Shown one piece after another: positions 1 to 10,969 of a stretch of DNA of 64,000 bases. The DNA lies in contig NC_087068.1 of assembly GCF_963678635.1 (NCBI RefSeq), positions 40,139,649-40,203,648 of the forward strand, given 5' to 3'. The stretch comes from Symsagittifera roscoffensis. Its lineage: Eukaryota > Xenacoelomorpha > Acoela > Convolutidae. Both the position numbers and the translations under genes were made by a program. The notes below the pieces were generated by a model that did no database searches, was not told the DNA's origin, and saw nothing but the letters and a program-made list of their open reading frames with translations. Within the stretch, counting starts at the first letter, position 1. Each line of letters starts with the position of its first letter.

Positions 1-1040
1 CATCCTTCTTACACAGAACTTCATCTGTAACTGGCTCAGACCAGACAATTTGTCCACTCTTGGAGAGACGCATTAGTACTTGAGTAACAAAAAGCAAAGC
101 AGAACCGAACAATCAACGTAGCGTTTTCCTCGGGAAAAACTTTTCTAGAAAAAAATGCAAACAAGAAAACAAATTGCTGCCTAAAAACGGATCCTTTCGT
201 AATAGTTTCCAACGCCACAGGTCAATGGGCCTAGTTGTGTTGAATTTTGATGCAAAACTTCCAAAGATCCTAAACAGTTTTAAGGATTTTCATCTACCTG
301 AAGAAGGTTTTTGAGTCTGTTGATATGAAAAGGTATTGAGTCTCATATATCTTACTGGAAGTGCTGGCAAGGCTATCAAGGCGAGCGTTACTACGACAAG
401 GAGGCAACGCTGCGTCCTAGACCAGCTCTGGTGTCAAAAATGTCTGGAACAAGGGTATCCTAAACTAATTATTCCTATAACCAATTTTTTCATGCGAATT
501 CGAGACGCTTGTCAACAAAACTGTTGACCTTAGCAAACTAGAACAGATAATACACCGCGCAATGGATCAATGGATGCGTCTTTGATTTGATAAAATATTC
601 TGATATAGTAAAAAGTTCATTGAAAAAAAAAACATACGCTAGTTGCACATCAATTATGCGGGAGGCTGTTTCATCTGTACGCTGTTTTGAAAGATTGGAG
701 TCGATGGCTTGTATGAAACATTTGAAATTGATGAGATTGGATAAGGCAGCGAAGTGATTGCAGGTATTCACATTATAATGAAAACTTACATGGTCAACGA
801 ACTAACCAATGTGAACACAATTGTTCTTCATACCTTGCATCGTAAAATCACTCATTCACTCGCAAGACAACTGAAATAATTGAACATTGTATGAAATGTG
901 GGGGTGGGGGACATATCCCATTTCAACAGCAAGAGTTATTTAATTTTCTTAAGTAATTAAAATTTTTGATGTAAATATAGTGACGTGCCTTAGATTTTTT
1001 TGAGATGGGGTTTTTTCTTGGCTTTTTTTAAGAACTTCTA
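1..1040. other. intergenic; coding-like remnants, no assignable gene
   Basis: No open frame longer than about 75 codons and no family motif I recognise. Around 340-520 two frames both read fairly naturally, which suggests decayed coding sequence, but I cannot assign it. About 780-880 holds a degraded copy of the interior of the short inverted-repeat family described at 1049-1248 (the stretch with TTGTTCTTCATAC and the following bases), without its ends. A G-run near 898-911 follows it. Confidence 0.4.
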
Positions 1041-1048
1041 ACAAGTTT

Positions 1049-1248
1049 GGCTCTTTTACAGAACTCCCCTTTCAAATTCAGTTTTGAGAAGCTTATTTAA
1101 CTTTTGGCGTGGTGAAAAAATCGACAACTGTGAACAGATTTGTTCTTCATACTTTACAGCGTAACATCACGCATTTAGCCGTAATAACACGTAAAACAAA
1201 CATAAAACTCTGTATTTTGAAAAGGGGGGCGGAAACTGGAAAAGAGCC
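1049..1248. mobile_element. short non-autonomous DNA transposon (TIR family A), intact
   Basis: A 200-bp element with terminal inverted repeats: the left end begins GGCTCTTTTACAG and the right end finishes CTGGAAAAGAGCC. It is flanked by a perfect 8-bp target duplication, ACAAGTTT, at 1041-1048 and 1249-1256. The interior is shared with the copies at 5421, 5786, 9703 and 10739. It has no coding capacity. An 8-bp duplication is typical of hAT, P and Merlin elements, but the GGCTC terminus is not the usual hAT CAGNG start, so the superfamily is left open. Confidence 0.9.
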
Positions 1249-1466
1249 ACAAGTTTGTCTAAAAATTACATTTTTTGAGTGCGCGCTGTCTCATCCAATT
1301 AAGTCATGTCGCAGGAGGCGCCAAGAGAAAAATTTTAGGTTTGGTCAAACAAATATGGATTTCGTAAGCTTTGGAAAATCTTTGGTAACCAGAATTGAGG
1401 GGGCGATAAGTTGAACCCCCGTTCCCCTTCTGAGTACGCTACTGAGGATGGGTTGACAAAAAAGGA

Positions 1467-1665
1467 GGCTCTTTTTCCTTTTTCCCCCACCTCACACGAG
1501 CTTCAATATTTAATTGTAACGAGTGGTTTCACGAGGTTGAGTATGACGACCAAATATGTTTATCGTGGCCTTATTAGTCTGTGTGTAAATTTTCATAAAA
1601 ATCGGACAATGTGGTCAACAAATTTACGTGTAAAAATTTGCAGGTGGGGGGAAGGAAAAAGAGCC
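1467..1665. mobile_element. short non-autonomous DNA transposon (TIR family A, poly-T variant)
   Basis: A 199-bp element with ends GGCTCTTTTTCC and GGAAAAAGAGCC and a perfect 8-bp target duplication AAAAAGGA at 1459-1466 and 1666-1673. The subterminal sequence (TTTTTCCCCCACC on the left, its complement on the right) differs from the CCAGTTCCCC subtype but the outer 11 bases agree, so this is a subfamily. Short open frames crossing it are not genes. Confidence 0.88.
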
Positions 1666-1673
1666 AAAAAGGA

Positions 1674-2270
1674 CAATCTAATCCAAACAGTTTCCTGATC
1701 AAACTAATTTTAATGGCTCAGAATCACGTGCGTAAAACTCTTATAAAATCGTCAAAATGTGAAAATTTTCGGAACAAAGATCATCGACAAAGCAGAAGGC
1801 TAACCAAGGAAAACTTTGCTACTAATATTGTAATCAAGAAAAATTCAAGCACAAGAAAACCAAGAACAAGAAGTCAAATCAATGGATCCAAATGATCCAA
1901 ATCGTGAGTTTTAGTTATCTAGATTAGTTCTCAAAAAATATCTAAGTTTGCCAGTAAAATACAATTTTTATGCCTATGATAACAGAAAAGATTGGCCAAA
2001 TACTCGACCGCGCTGAAAAACGATAGTTTTCAAGAATTTTTTTGGAGTTTTTGCTTTAGTAATTGCAAAATCCGATTTTATCTTGATCTGAATCATCAAG
2101 CCAAAATTCAGTAGGGCAAAATTAAAAAGAGTAAAAAAAGAGCCAAGTTTACATAACACAAATATTTTACTATGTGACTTTATATTTTAATGTACTGAAG
2201 ACACAGCTTGCGATATATTATTCACTGTTTTGAATGGAAAGACGCATTCATTTGGACAGGAACACTAATG
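1674..2270. other. intergenic, nothing recognised
   Basis: AT-rich sequence. The open frame that begins inside the neighbouring element and runs to about 1895 is Lys/Asn-rich and has no recognisable domain. A minus-strand frame at 1974-2159 is likewise featureless. Confidence 0.35.
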
Positions 2271-2545
2271 GGCTCTTTTACAGCTCCCCTCACCCAACAC
2301 CATTCAACATATCTAGTTTTATAATTTGTTATCTTAGGGCGATGAATTTATTGCCCTAAGATAACGTTAAAATAGTTCTCACATTTGAAATTCAAATGTG
2401 GGAAGAAGGTGGAAAAAAGTCTAAAATTTACTGTTCGTAAAAGTTACTTCGTTCACTAGGCAAATTTTCATAACCTTATGACAAGGTAAAACTAGTGTAT
2501 TTAAAATAAAAAATCGAATGTGGGAGGAAAAAAAGGAAAAGAGCC
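2271..2545. mobile_element. rearranged copy of TIR family A with two internal hairpins
   Basis: The left end begins GGCTCTTTTACAG at 2271 and the right end finishes GGAAAAGAGCC at 2545, but at 275 bp it is longer than its relatives. The flanks (CACTAATG and ATTATTTG) do not form a target duplication. The interior contains a 13-bp perfect stem (2328-2340 with 2353-2365) and a second near-perfect palindrome at 2380-2400. It looks like the ends of two insertions joined by rearrangement or nesting. Confidence 0.65.
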
Positions 2546-2584
2546 ATTATTTGAATGAACGTTTTCTCCAGTGTATGGTGTTAA

Positions 2585-2788
2585 GGCTCTTTTTCCTTTT
2601 CCCCCACATGCAAAATTGTTCTAGTGAAGTTTTGTTCACTTTATTCGAATGTTACAAAAATTGGCATGCGAACTCATTTGGCCATGACAAACAATTTTGG
2701 TTTTCTTAATTAACCTTCTACAACCCCTCGTTACACCATAAAATTGACGCTTACGTGAAATAAGGGGGGGGGGGGAGGAAAAAGAGCC
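2585..2788. mobile_element. short non-autonomous DNA transposon (TIR family A, poly-T variant)
   Basis: A 204-bp element, ends GGCTCTTTTTCC and GGAAAAAGAGCC, with a perfect 8-bp target duplication GGTGTTAA at 2577-2584 and 2789-2796. It is the same subtype as 1467-1665. Confidence 0.88.
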
Positions 2789-3103
2789 GGTGTTAATTTT
2801 AAAAACTACGTGAACATATTTGTAGTTCATAGTTTACATCGTAACATCGGGCATTTAGCCATTTTCAAATAACGCGCCATGATAATACTACGAGCAAAAA
2901 AACATTACTATAAAAAAGCCCAATTTGAAATTCGAAGCGATGCATGAAGATCAAAAGTGTTCAAAACAGTTAATTTGTTCACCATGCTAAGTTCTATAAT
3001 AATATGACAGGGTAAACATCTTTTTTCGTTTTGAAATAAATTTTCCATTGCTCTCAAAATATTAAAATACATATGGCACATAACTCAAAGGCAATTCAAA
3101 AGC

Positions 3104-3306
3104 GGCTCATCCCCCTCGGAAAAGTACAAAATTAAACTGTTTAAAAGTCGTTCACGCGGCATTTCGAATATGAGAAATGTTGTAAAAATTTAATCACTTG
3201 TTAACGCTGACACCTTTGATTGCAACTTATATAGAGAAAAGACTTTTTAAATTAATTTCCATGAGTTGAATTTCAAAAAAAAACTAAAGAGGACTGGAAA
3301 AGAGCC
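3104..3306. mobile_element. diverged copy of TIR family A
   Basis: A 203-bp element with a mutated left end (GGCTCATCCCCC) and a well kept right end (ACTGGAAAAGAGCC). The flanks TCAAAAGC (3096-3103) and TCAAAAGG (3307-3314) form an 8-bp target duplication with one mismatch. It is an older insertion than its neighbours. Confidence 0.7.
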
Positions 3307-3510
3307 TCAAAAGGCTCTACCATATAAGTTTCTGAAAGTTTTGTTTCGCATTAAGAAAATTCTTTGATTCCAAGTTATGATAACGGAAGATCAAAAAAAA
3401 ACACATGGCAAATGTCTCAAACTTGTTTTGATTGAAGTAGACTCCGCAGTTCTGGTATGATTGAAGTTCTGGTTGCATAAAAAATCGTGTTTAATTTTTA
3501 AACTTAAATC

Positions 3511-3701
3511 TTTTCCAGTTCCCCCCCTTTCAAAATACCGAGTTTTATGTTTGTTATACGTGTTATACGCTGTAAAGTATGAAGAACAAATCTGTTCAGA
3601 ATTGTTGATTTGTTCACCACGCCAAATTTCATTGCATTATGACAACATTAAATAGATTTTTCAAAATGAATTTGAAAGGGGGGGAACTGGAAAAGAGCCG
3701 G
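3511..3701. mobile_element. copy of TIR family A with duplicated right end
   Basis: The left end has lost its first bases (it begins at TCTTTTCCAGTT). The right end carries the terminal GGAAAAGAGCC twice in tandem at about 3680-3701. No target duplication is visible. The interior matches the family in inverted orientation relative to 1049-1248. Confidence 0.7.
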
Positions 3702-3877
3702 AAAAGAGCCGAAAACTCGCTTACAACGGCGAACATGTAGTTTTCATGACGCGCCCTGATGCCGAGCTGTCGTTAAATTGAATTTACCTTGGGGGCCAGC
3801 GGTGTCGGTGCTTGCATACTCCAAGACTGAGTTAGAGCAGGAAATCTTTCTCAGGCTAGTTTGTTCCTTTATCAGAG

Positions 3878-4015
3878 ATGACTAATTTCCGTAAAGAGCA
3901 AGGAAACTTTCGATCGTCAAAACAGGAGAGCTTGTATTTTATCGACAAACCAGTCTCATTAGATAAAGCCTTCATGACCACACACGTAAATGGGAAGCAA
4001 CATCGTTTCCTTTGA
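3878..4015 (+). pseudogene. decayed coding fragment, possibly retroelement polyprotein
   Basis: A 45-codon open frame starting ATG and ending TGA whose composition is clearly more protein-like than its surroundings. It ends in a stretch around HVNGKQHRFL, which resembles the lead-in to a retroviral-type aspartic protease, but the expected Asp-Ser/Thr-Gly does not follow before the stop. With the zinc-knuckle-like fragment at 4827-5024 it suggests a rotted LTR retroelement in this stretch, perhaps of the BEL/Pao type. This is a weak call based on motif resemblance alone. Confidence 0.25.
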
Positions 4016-4826
4016 CTTTTTTGGATTGAGACGCGAAATGGTTAAAAATTAGCTGCGCATAAACTCGTTAATGGCAGCTGGTGGTAACCGTGGCGTGGCT
4101 GTTTTTGCTTTGTGACAGATGAGGCAATAGAAAATAACGGACTTCAACACATCACAAAAACTGAAAATCGCAATTTTCAGTCAAGATTTTTGGGCGCAGA
4201 TAATCCAAAAATTGATGCTGATGTCTGCTAAACATTTTCACAAGATTATACTGGTTATAAAGAATGATAAGGAAATTATCAAGAGTTAAAACCAAAATAT
4301 GTTTGAACGAGGAGGCAAATGCGTCCGTCCTGTTCAGCGACGCCGGGATGTCGAACAAAAATTGCGTAATGTGCGATACCATTTGGCTGTACGACGGCTT
4401 TGTCATGAGTCACTAATGAGAATTCAGTCTCAAATTTTTTGTTTGCGGTAACAACAAGAGTTTTTGTTTCGCTGATTCCATTTTAACTGAATCTGTTATC
4501 TCTTGGATTTAGTACGGTGGTGCTTGCGATTTGGGCTCAAACTGAGCAAAAAAACCACTCTCTGAACTTAAAGGAAGCACCTAATTTTGTTCCAAGAAAA
4601 GAAAGCTGTTGTTTCCGTACTGAAAAAAATGGAAATAATGGGTTCTCACAGGAGTCTTAGTCTTCGTTTAATCAGAAATTTTCAGGCATTAACAACGCTG
4701 CGCCACGAAACATGGCCTGATTTCCCGAGACATTTTGTTCAATTGCATAATTTGCTTGTTGGGCTAATTTATTGCCCCATGATGTTTTTAGTATAATGAT
4801 TGCAATCTCATTGGCAGTGAGATCTT

Positions 4827-5024
4827 CCTGTCACAGAAAACGGAAATAAGTTTGGTCATCTGGCACAACTCCCACCTTTAGGAGCGTTCCCTCAAAATCA
4901 GTTGAGGCAGCATTTTAGTACTGACGAAAACGGAGAAGAACAAGTGAAAGCTTTTTGCAACAGATCGGGTCACACTGACAGCGATAAGTTCAAATATATG
5001 TCAAGTAAATTAGCGCCTCAATGA
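4827..5024 (+). pseudogene. Gag zinc-knuckle-like fragment
   Basis: A 65-codon frame with no ATG that ends at TGA 5022. Residues around FCNRSGHTDSDKF resemble the C-x2-C-x4-H-x4-C knuckle of BEL/Pao Gag proteins, with the first and last cysteines missing. The frame upstream is closed by TGA at 4818. A short relic of a retroelement Gag is the best reading. Any function is excluded by the truncation. Confidence 0.3.
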
Positions 5025-5420
5025 GGACATGTCTTAGTCTACCAGGCTTTATTAAATTCTCAACTAGATAGTCAAGGAGCTACCATTCAATGTTGCTGCG
5101 GCTTAAAAATTGACAGAGAGAACAAGATTCACGTTTATTTTTTCAGGTCCGCTCTGAAAAACTTTGATTTATGTTCTCTGAATGATGGGTCTTTGTCGAA
5201 ACCTTTGAAAAACAAATTAGCTGGTTGAGTGCCGAGTAGCAATTATCCGGCTGGGTGATAATCTCTTCTGCCCAGAACATGCTAGCAGTGTATCTTTCAC
5301 CGTAATAGATAGTTGACAATTCGAGCAAATCAGATGCCATTTTTTCAACAGTGGAACGCAGGTCTACGTACGGTTTGTAAGCACCATTAATCTCAAGCTG
5401 AAACCAGGATTGCTTTTTTG
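5025..5420. other. intergenic, nothing firm
   Basis: A minus-strand open frame at 5143-5340 has a mixed, protein-like composition but no motif I know. It may belong to the same decayed element as the fragments at 3.9 and 4.8 kb. Confidence 0.2.
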
Positions 5421-5634
5421 GGCTCTTTTCCAGTTCCCCCTTTCAAATTCAACTTTGAAAAGCTTATTTAACCTTGTCATAATGCAATGAAATTTGGCGT
5501 GGTGAACAAATCAACAACTGTGAACAGATTTGTTCTTCTTACTTTACAGCGTAACATCACGCATTTAGCCGTAATAACACGTAAAACAAACATAAAACTC
5601 GGTATTTTAAAAAGGGGGAAACTGGAAAAGAACC
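5421..5634. mobile_element. short non-autonomous DNA transposon (TIR family A)
   Basis: A 214-bp element, left end GGCTCTTTTCCAGTTCCCCC, right end ACTGGAAAAGAACC (one substitution). The flanking bases are T-rich (CTTTTTTG and CTTTATTT), a probable but degraded 8-bp target duplication. Confidence 0.85.
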
Positions 5635-5785
5635 CTTTATTTGGGCTGGCAAGTTGATTATCTTTGATACTACAATCGAAGCAAGTGGAAGGAAAAACGA
5701 AAGCTGTCGGTAGAGAACCGCTTTGGATTAGCCTCACTCTTAAACCATTTTTAGGGTCTAAAAGAGTGGAAAGAGTCCTCAGCAG

Positions 5786-6001
5786 GGCTCTTTTCCAGTT
5801 TCCCCCTTTTTAAAATACCGAGTTTTATGTTTATTTTACGTGTTATTATGACTAAATGCGTGATATTACGATGTAAAGTATGAAGAACAAATCTGTTCAC
5901 AGTTGTCGATTTGTTTACCACGCCAAATTTCATTGAATTATGACAACGTTAAATAAGTTTATCAAAATTGAATTTTGAAGGGGGGGAACTGGAAAAGAGC
6001 G
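5786..6001. mobile_element. short non-autonomous DNA transposon (TIR family A), inverted
   Basis: A 216-bp element inserted only 150 bp from the previous copy and in the opposite orientation. It has a perfect 8-bp target duplication CTCAGCAG at 5778-5785 and 6002-6009. The last base of the right end is changed from C to G. Confidence 0.9.
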
Positions 6002-6244
6002 CTCAGCAGTTATCATTGTCGTTAAAATGAACTGGACGTATCAGAGCAAAAACAGTAAGCTTCCTTTATCAGGCGGGTTTCATCCGAACCTGTTTCAGTT
6101 TAACAACACTAGTTGCCATGGTACCATTGACTGTCAGATCAAAGTCTCAGAAAAATGACTAACATAGCTGCTAGAATTGGCCTAATGTGGAATCACACAA
6201 GGTCAGACTTTTTATGGGGTTCCGAACTCACTTGAAGTTTAACC

Positions 6245-6350
6245 ATGAGGAGTAACCCATTCGAGGCCATCAAGTTCGTTGGATTAGTTAAAAATCTTCA
6301 AGTTGCATCAACTCGAGTGGGTTTGGTGTCCGCATTACTCGAGCTGGTCG
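6245..6350 (+). CDS. putative 5' exon of an unidentified gene
   Basis: A 106-nt segment opens with ATG in the context AACCATGAGG and runs without a stop for 35 codons, giving a mixed hydrophobic/charged peptide (MRSNPFEAIK at the start, LLELV at the end). It finishes exactly at a strong donor, GTCG|GTAAGT, so the exon would end in phase 1. A pyrimidine-rich acceptor (CTTTTTCCAG) about 170 bp downstream would add only eight codons before a stop, and other acceptors are possible. I do not recognise the product. The exon call rests on codon-like composition plus the donor. Confidence 0.35.
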
Positions 6351-7620
6351 GTAAGTTTTTCCTATCGGTGCTTTTCTCTATTAATCAACAGCGTTTCGAA
6401 TTGCTCCGTTAGCGCTTCTGTTTTCTTTGTGAGTTTTTGCTTTGGCTGAGTTGGTACTTGCTTTGCCGATATTTCAACTGTGTACACTTAAGCGTCTTCA
6501 GAAGCTTTTTCCAGCTAAAACTAAAACAGAGGAGTTATAGAAATAGAAGGAAGCTATATTAGGAAACAAACACCAGGAACAAAATTACAGAAAAATCGCA
6601 AAATCAAATTGAAACTGAGCATAAGGACAAAGAAAATCTCTTGAGATTGGAGAAAACTGGAACAACTGAGCAAAGAAAACCGCTTCAGGGTAGCGGAAGC
6701 TATAATTGTAGAAACCAAAAATCTGGAAGACTCTGAGGTAGATCAGCATATAGATCAGTTTTATTCAGTTGACTATGTTTCGTAAAGATTTCTACAACAA
6801 AGCAAATTAATGCAGGACCAAATTATCGTTCTAAATTGAATACGGCCTACAAGGTTTTTCCGTCAAAAAGTCACAGGTTGCGCCAATGCCAAGTGATAGA
6901 GCCGTCTATTATGGTCTTTCACTTTAAAACGCAACGTTTCACATTTCATTAGCTCAACAGCAGCTTCAAAAAGATGCTTCTCATTGTAATACGATGAATC
7001 CGACATTAGCCTTCATCAGCAAAAAATTGCTTTAAGCCCGGTAACCCTGCGTGGTTTGTTCGAAGCGTTATCTGTGTACAAGAACAATCCTCTTCCTTAT
7101 TGAACAATGTCCCAGTATGACGCGAATGTTTCTCCATTGACACGAATGTTTCGGCCAATTCCCCAGCACAGTCGATTCAGCAACGTTGAGCGGCAATATC
7201 AGATTCAAATAATTCAAATTCGTAATTACTGGAAAAACTATGTCTGCCATAGCAGCGTTTGCATACAATGGCGAAATCTATATAGATAATTTGAAGTCAC
7301 CTATTACAGAATAAACACCGCGAAACTGGACAAAAAATCAAAAGTTTATCCACTTAGAATGTAAAGTTTCGATTTAAAAAATCTAATGAAAAATCTTTCT
7401 TTTGATAGTGAGTTATCTAGAATAGAAACAAAATCTCGTAAATTTTTTTTTGCTAAAGCAAACTCAAGGCACATTTTTTACCTGTTAAGCCAAGCTCTAA
7501 ATTATTATTCATCAATCTCTTTTTTTACCGTTTTTTTTTTTTGATTTTTTTCTACTTGTCATATTAAACACCCTCTTAAATCTGAAATCTGTTTGGGTTC
7601 AATAGGGAGTAAAATTTGTG
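6351..7620. other. intergenic with scattered coding-like remnants
   Basis: Several 30-60-codon stretches (for example about 6590-6710, Glu/Lys-rich, and 7107-7289) look like eroded coding sequence, broken by stops in every frame. No domain is recognisable and no RNA gene was seen. Confidence 0.25.
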
Positions 7621-9115
7621 TGAACGTTTCAGCGGTTAGGCCCTAAATTTTTTACACGAAAAGTTAAGCTCCTCGATCAGTTCCTTTTTTAAATTTTCTG
7701 AAGGTTTTCTGAAAATTTTTATCTTTTTTCGAGAACTGATCTCCCAAACCTGAGATATCAACTTCACTCAAAAAAGCGGGCTGTTGAAAGCTCCTCTGTA
7801 TCAGCGGCTACGCCCAAATGGGTTATATGAAAAGTCATGACTCTCGAAAAAAAGCTTTTTTTTTGTTTTTTGATAGTTTTTGAATTTTTTTACTATTCTC
7901 AAAAGCTAGCATCGTGAATCTTATAGTTTGGACTTGATCAAAAAGACAGGTGGTGAGAGTTTTCTCAGCCCTAACATCTATGCCCAATTTTGGCTACACG
8001 AAAAGTTCTGGCTGGCGGAAAAGTCAGATTATACTTTTTTCCTCGAAGTCTGTGGTTTTTGGTTTCAATCAAAAGAAAAAGTTGAACAAACGGCTATCAG
8101 AAAACTCAATACTTTGAGTTCTACTTCAATTTGAAAATTTTTTCCTCTGCTCCAAAACTACTCAACCGAATCTGAATTCCAGGTTTTCTGCAAAGCAACG
8201 GTTTGCATAGGTGGCTACGAAAAAAATATGCATAGGTGGCTACGATCTAATCTTTTGTTTCTGAAAGAAAAAGATTTAGTTTTGAAAAAAGTCAATTTCC
8301 AAAAAATTCCAGTCTTCTTTGATTCCAAAAACAAGTAAGGTTTTGTGTGATGCTCAAAGTTTTTCGATTATATCCCGCATCAGTTCTGCAAAAACAAATC
8401 ATAGCAAAGCCATAATTAATGGGATCGTTTTTTTTGTATCATTATACTTTCTCATGAACAGTTTACCAGACTTTCTCAAAAAAGTAGTGCCAATAAAAAA
8501 TTCGACCTTTGTTCCGTGTGCCTGTAAAACCACTAGTCTCTTTTCACAATATCTCTTGTTCTACAGCCGTAAAAAATGTCTGTGGAGGATTACTTCACCC
8601 AAGTTCTTGAATTTTTTTCATATTCTCAAAAACAACTTTTCCAAATCTAAACTTTTGATTGCAATCGGAAGAGCAGGTTGTGAGGAACTCACCTGCAGAG
8701 ATGGCTACGCTCATTTTATCCACTAAAAACATTTTGATTCTTGGAAAAACAAAATTGAGATTTTTTGATAGCTTTTCAAAGTTTTTTTGACTTTTCTCAA
8801 ACTACACTCCCAAATCTGAGTTTTTGGGCTCAAAAGTGAGAACGAGTTAAATGACCCAGTCCTGTTTAAACCCTTATTTCTTCTGTGGAAAATTATGAAC
8901 CTCCAAAATTTCAAATTTTGATTTTTAACCGTTTTTTACATTTTTTTAAGCGGCTACACTCAATTTTTTTACCAAAAAAATATGGCCCTCGAAAAGGTCA
9001 ATTTTTCAATTTTTTGATCATTGTTGAAATTTTTGTACCATTTTTCAAAAACTACCATACTACATCTGAGAATTATAGTAACCGAAAATATCGGGTGAAG
9101 TACACTTTTTGAAAT
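7620..9115. repeat. degenerate tandem repeat array
   Basis: A recurring block built around GCGGCTACGCCCA...TACACGAAAAG..., then a T-rich run and CTCAAAAACTAC...AAATCTGAG, appears at about 7633, 7801, 7968, 8209, 8698 and 8950. Spacing varies from about 170 to 490 bp, so units have been deleted or have diverged. Open frames within it are by-products of the repeats. A related block lies at 52,970-53,110. Confidence 0.5.
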
Positions 9116-9439
9116 TTTGAAATGACCTTTTCAATCCTGCATTGCATCAGTACAGAGAAATTCAAAAATTAGCAAACAGTTGCCTCCAACTTAAGCTGGG
9201 CCCCTAATTTGAAAGGAGGGGGGAGTAAAAAAGAGTCTTAAATTGTTTAAAAAACATGGATGCGCGAACGAATGAACTTAATGTTATCACATTTGAGCAA
9301 ACTGAATTATGGACATTTTCTAAACAATTTAATGTTGCTTCCATACGAGGCACGAGGGGCTGTTAAACTGGTAAATTTTCGACGCCCTTTAACTTTTCAA
9401 ACTTTTCTACAAGTCGAGCTTTACGCTAGTCGAACGGTT

Positions 9440-9670
9440 GGTTTTTTTTCCTTTCCCTGCTTTATTCTACTTTCGCCCACATTTGAAATATCAAATTTAA
9501 GTCCATTTTATGTTGTGATAATGCAATGAAAAGTGACATGGTAGACTAACTAACTACTATGAACGACAATGAACAGATATGTTGTTCAAACTTAACTTAA
9601 CATTGTATCATCTCGAATCTAGCCATAATGACATGTATTAGCCAAAATGACATGGGGGAAGGGTAGTTGC
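9440..9670. repeat. heavily diverged relic of TIR family A
   Basis: Interior motifs of the family (TGATAATGCAATGAAA..., GAACAGATATGTTGTTC...) are present in order, with a poly-T/CCTTTCCC start near 9448, but the ends are gone. It is an ancient copy. Confidence 0.4.
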
Positions 9671-9702
9671 CTTAGCCTAATTAGTTCGCAGGCCAAATTT
9701 TG

Positions 9703-9919
9703 GGCTCTTTTCCAGTGTCCCCCCCCTTTCAAATTCAATTTTGAAAAGCTTAATTAACGTTGTCATAATGCAATGAAATTTGGCGGGGTGAACAAATCGA
9801 CAACTGTGAACAGATTCGTTCTTCATACTTTACAGCGTAACATCAAGTTTTTAGCCGTAATAACACGTAAAAGAAACATAAAACTCGGTATTTTGAAAGG
9901 GGGGAACTGGAAAAGAGCC
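9703..9919. mobile_element. short non-autonomous DNA transposon (TIR family A), intact
   Basis: A 217-bp element between perfect 8-bp target duplications AAATTTTG at 9695-9702 and 9920-9927. Ends are GGCTCTTTTCCAG and CTGGAAAAGAGCC. Confidence 0.92.
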
Positions 9920-10738
9920 AAATTTTGTAGCAATCCGACAAAAGTGAACACTGTATTTGATGTATTTGTTGTAAAAACCATTGTAAAGGAAAAAATTGAG
10001 CAGTCCCACTTCAGATAAGATCCTCCACTCAAACTAAAATTGGTTTGGACTTGTTTTTTGCATTATTCAAAGCCTTCGATTCTGATTGGTTGTTGCTTTC
10101 TTTTCAGAATATAGTAACCACCCTTCTTTCTAAAACCATTTAGGGATGAGGATGTTAACTTGGGCAACGTTTGTTTAGAAAGGAGAGCCTTCGGTTCATC
10201 GGCTGGTAATCAAGCAGGGCAGCCAAATGGCAAGCAGCCGAAACGAAGAACAAACACGACTGGACCGTCTAATTTAATGCACCAGGTAATTTTGATCCCA
10301 GTGCATTTCAAAATTGTTTAACTGGATCTCTCATCTTTTGCTTGTCGTAAATAAAACCAAAAACTTTTAAGAAAAATTGCTCGACTTGTTTGGACTTTGA
10401 AGTTTGCGCAGGTGCAGTTTTGTGACTGAAAATTTGAAGAAAAAAAACAACTTCGGTCCAAAAAAACCAAACAGGTCAAAAACAACCGTATCATCAAAAT
10501 GTGCCCGGTTTCGATTTGAAAAAATTTTAAAAAAATAGGTCAAACACAGTCGAAACATAAGTCAAGCATTCCCTCTATTTTGAAAAAAAAGAAATTTTTG
10601 AAGAATTTGTTCGTTTCAAAAAAATTGAGCAAAAACAACTCTGCTCAGTGTAAACGTACGCCGGAAAATCGCACCAACCAAATTTTTTTTGAATATAATA
10701 GTTTGCCAGAAGATAGACGTTTCAAAAGGACCTCTTTC

Positions 10739-10961
10739 GGCTCTTTTCCAGTTCCTCCCCCCCGCCCCCTTTCGAATTCAATTTTGAAAAGTCTATTTAA
10801 CGTTGTCATAATGCGATGAAATTTGGCGTGGTGAACAAATCGACAATTCTGAACAGATTTGTTTTTCATACTTTACAGCGTAACATCACGCATTTAGACG
10901 TAATAAGACGTAAAACAAACATAAAACTCGGTATTTTGAAAGGGGGAACTGGAAAAGAGCC
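10739..10961. mobile_element. short non-autonomous DNA transposon (TIR family A), intact
   Basis: A 223-bp element between perfect 8-bp target duplications CCTCTTTC at 10731-10738 and 10962-10969. Same orientation as 9703-9919. The minus-strand frame through it is not a gene. Confidence 0.92.
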
Positions 10962-10969
10962 CCTCTTTC

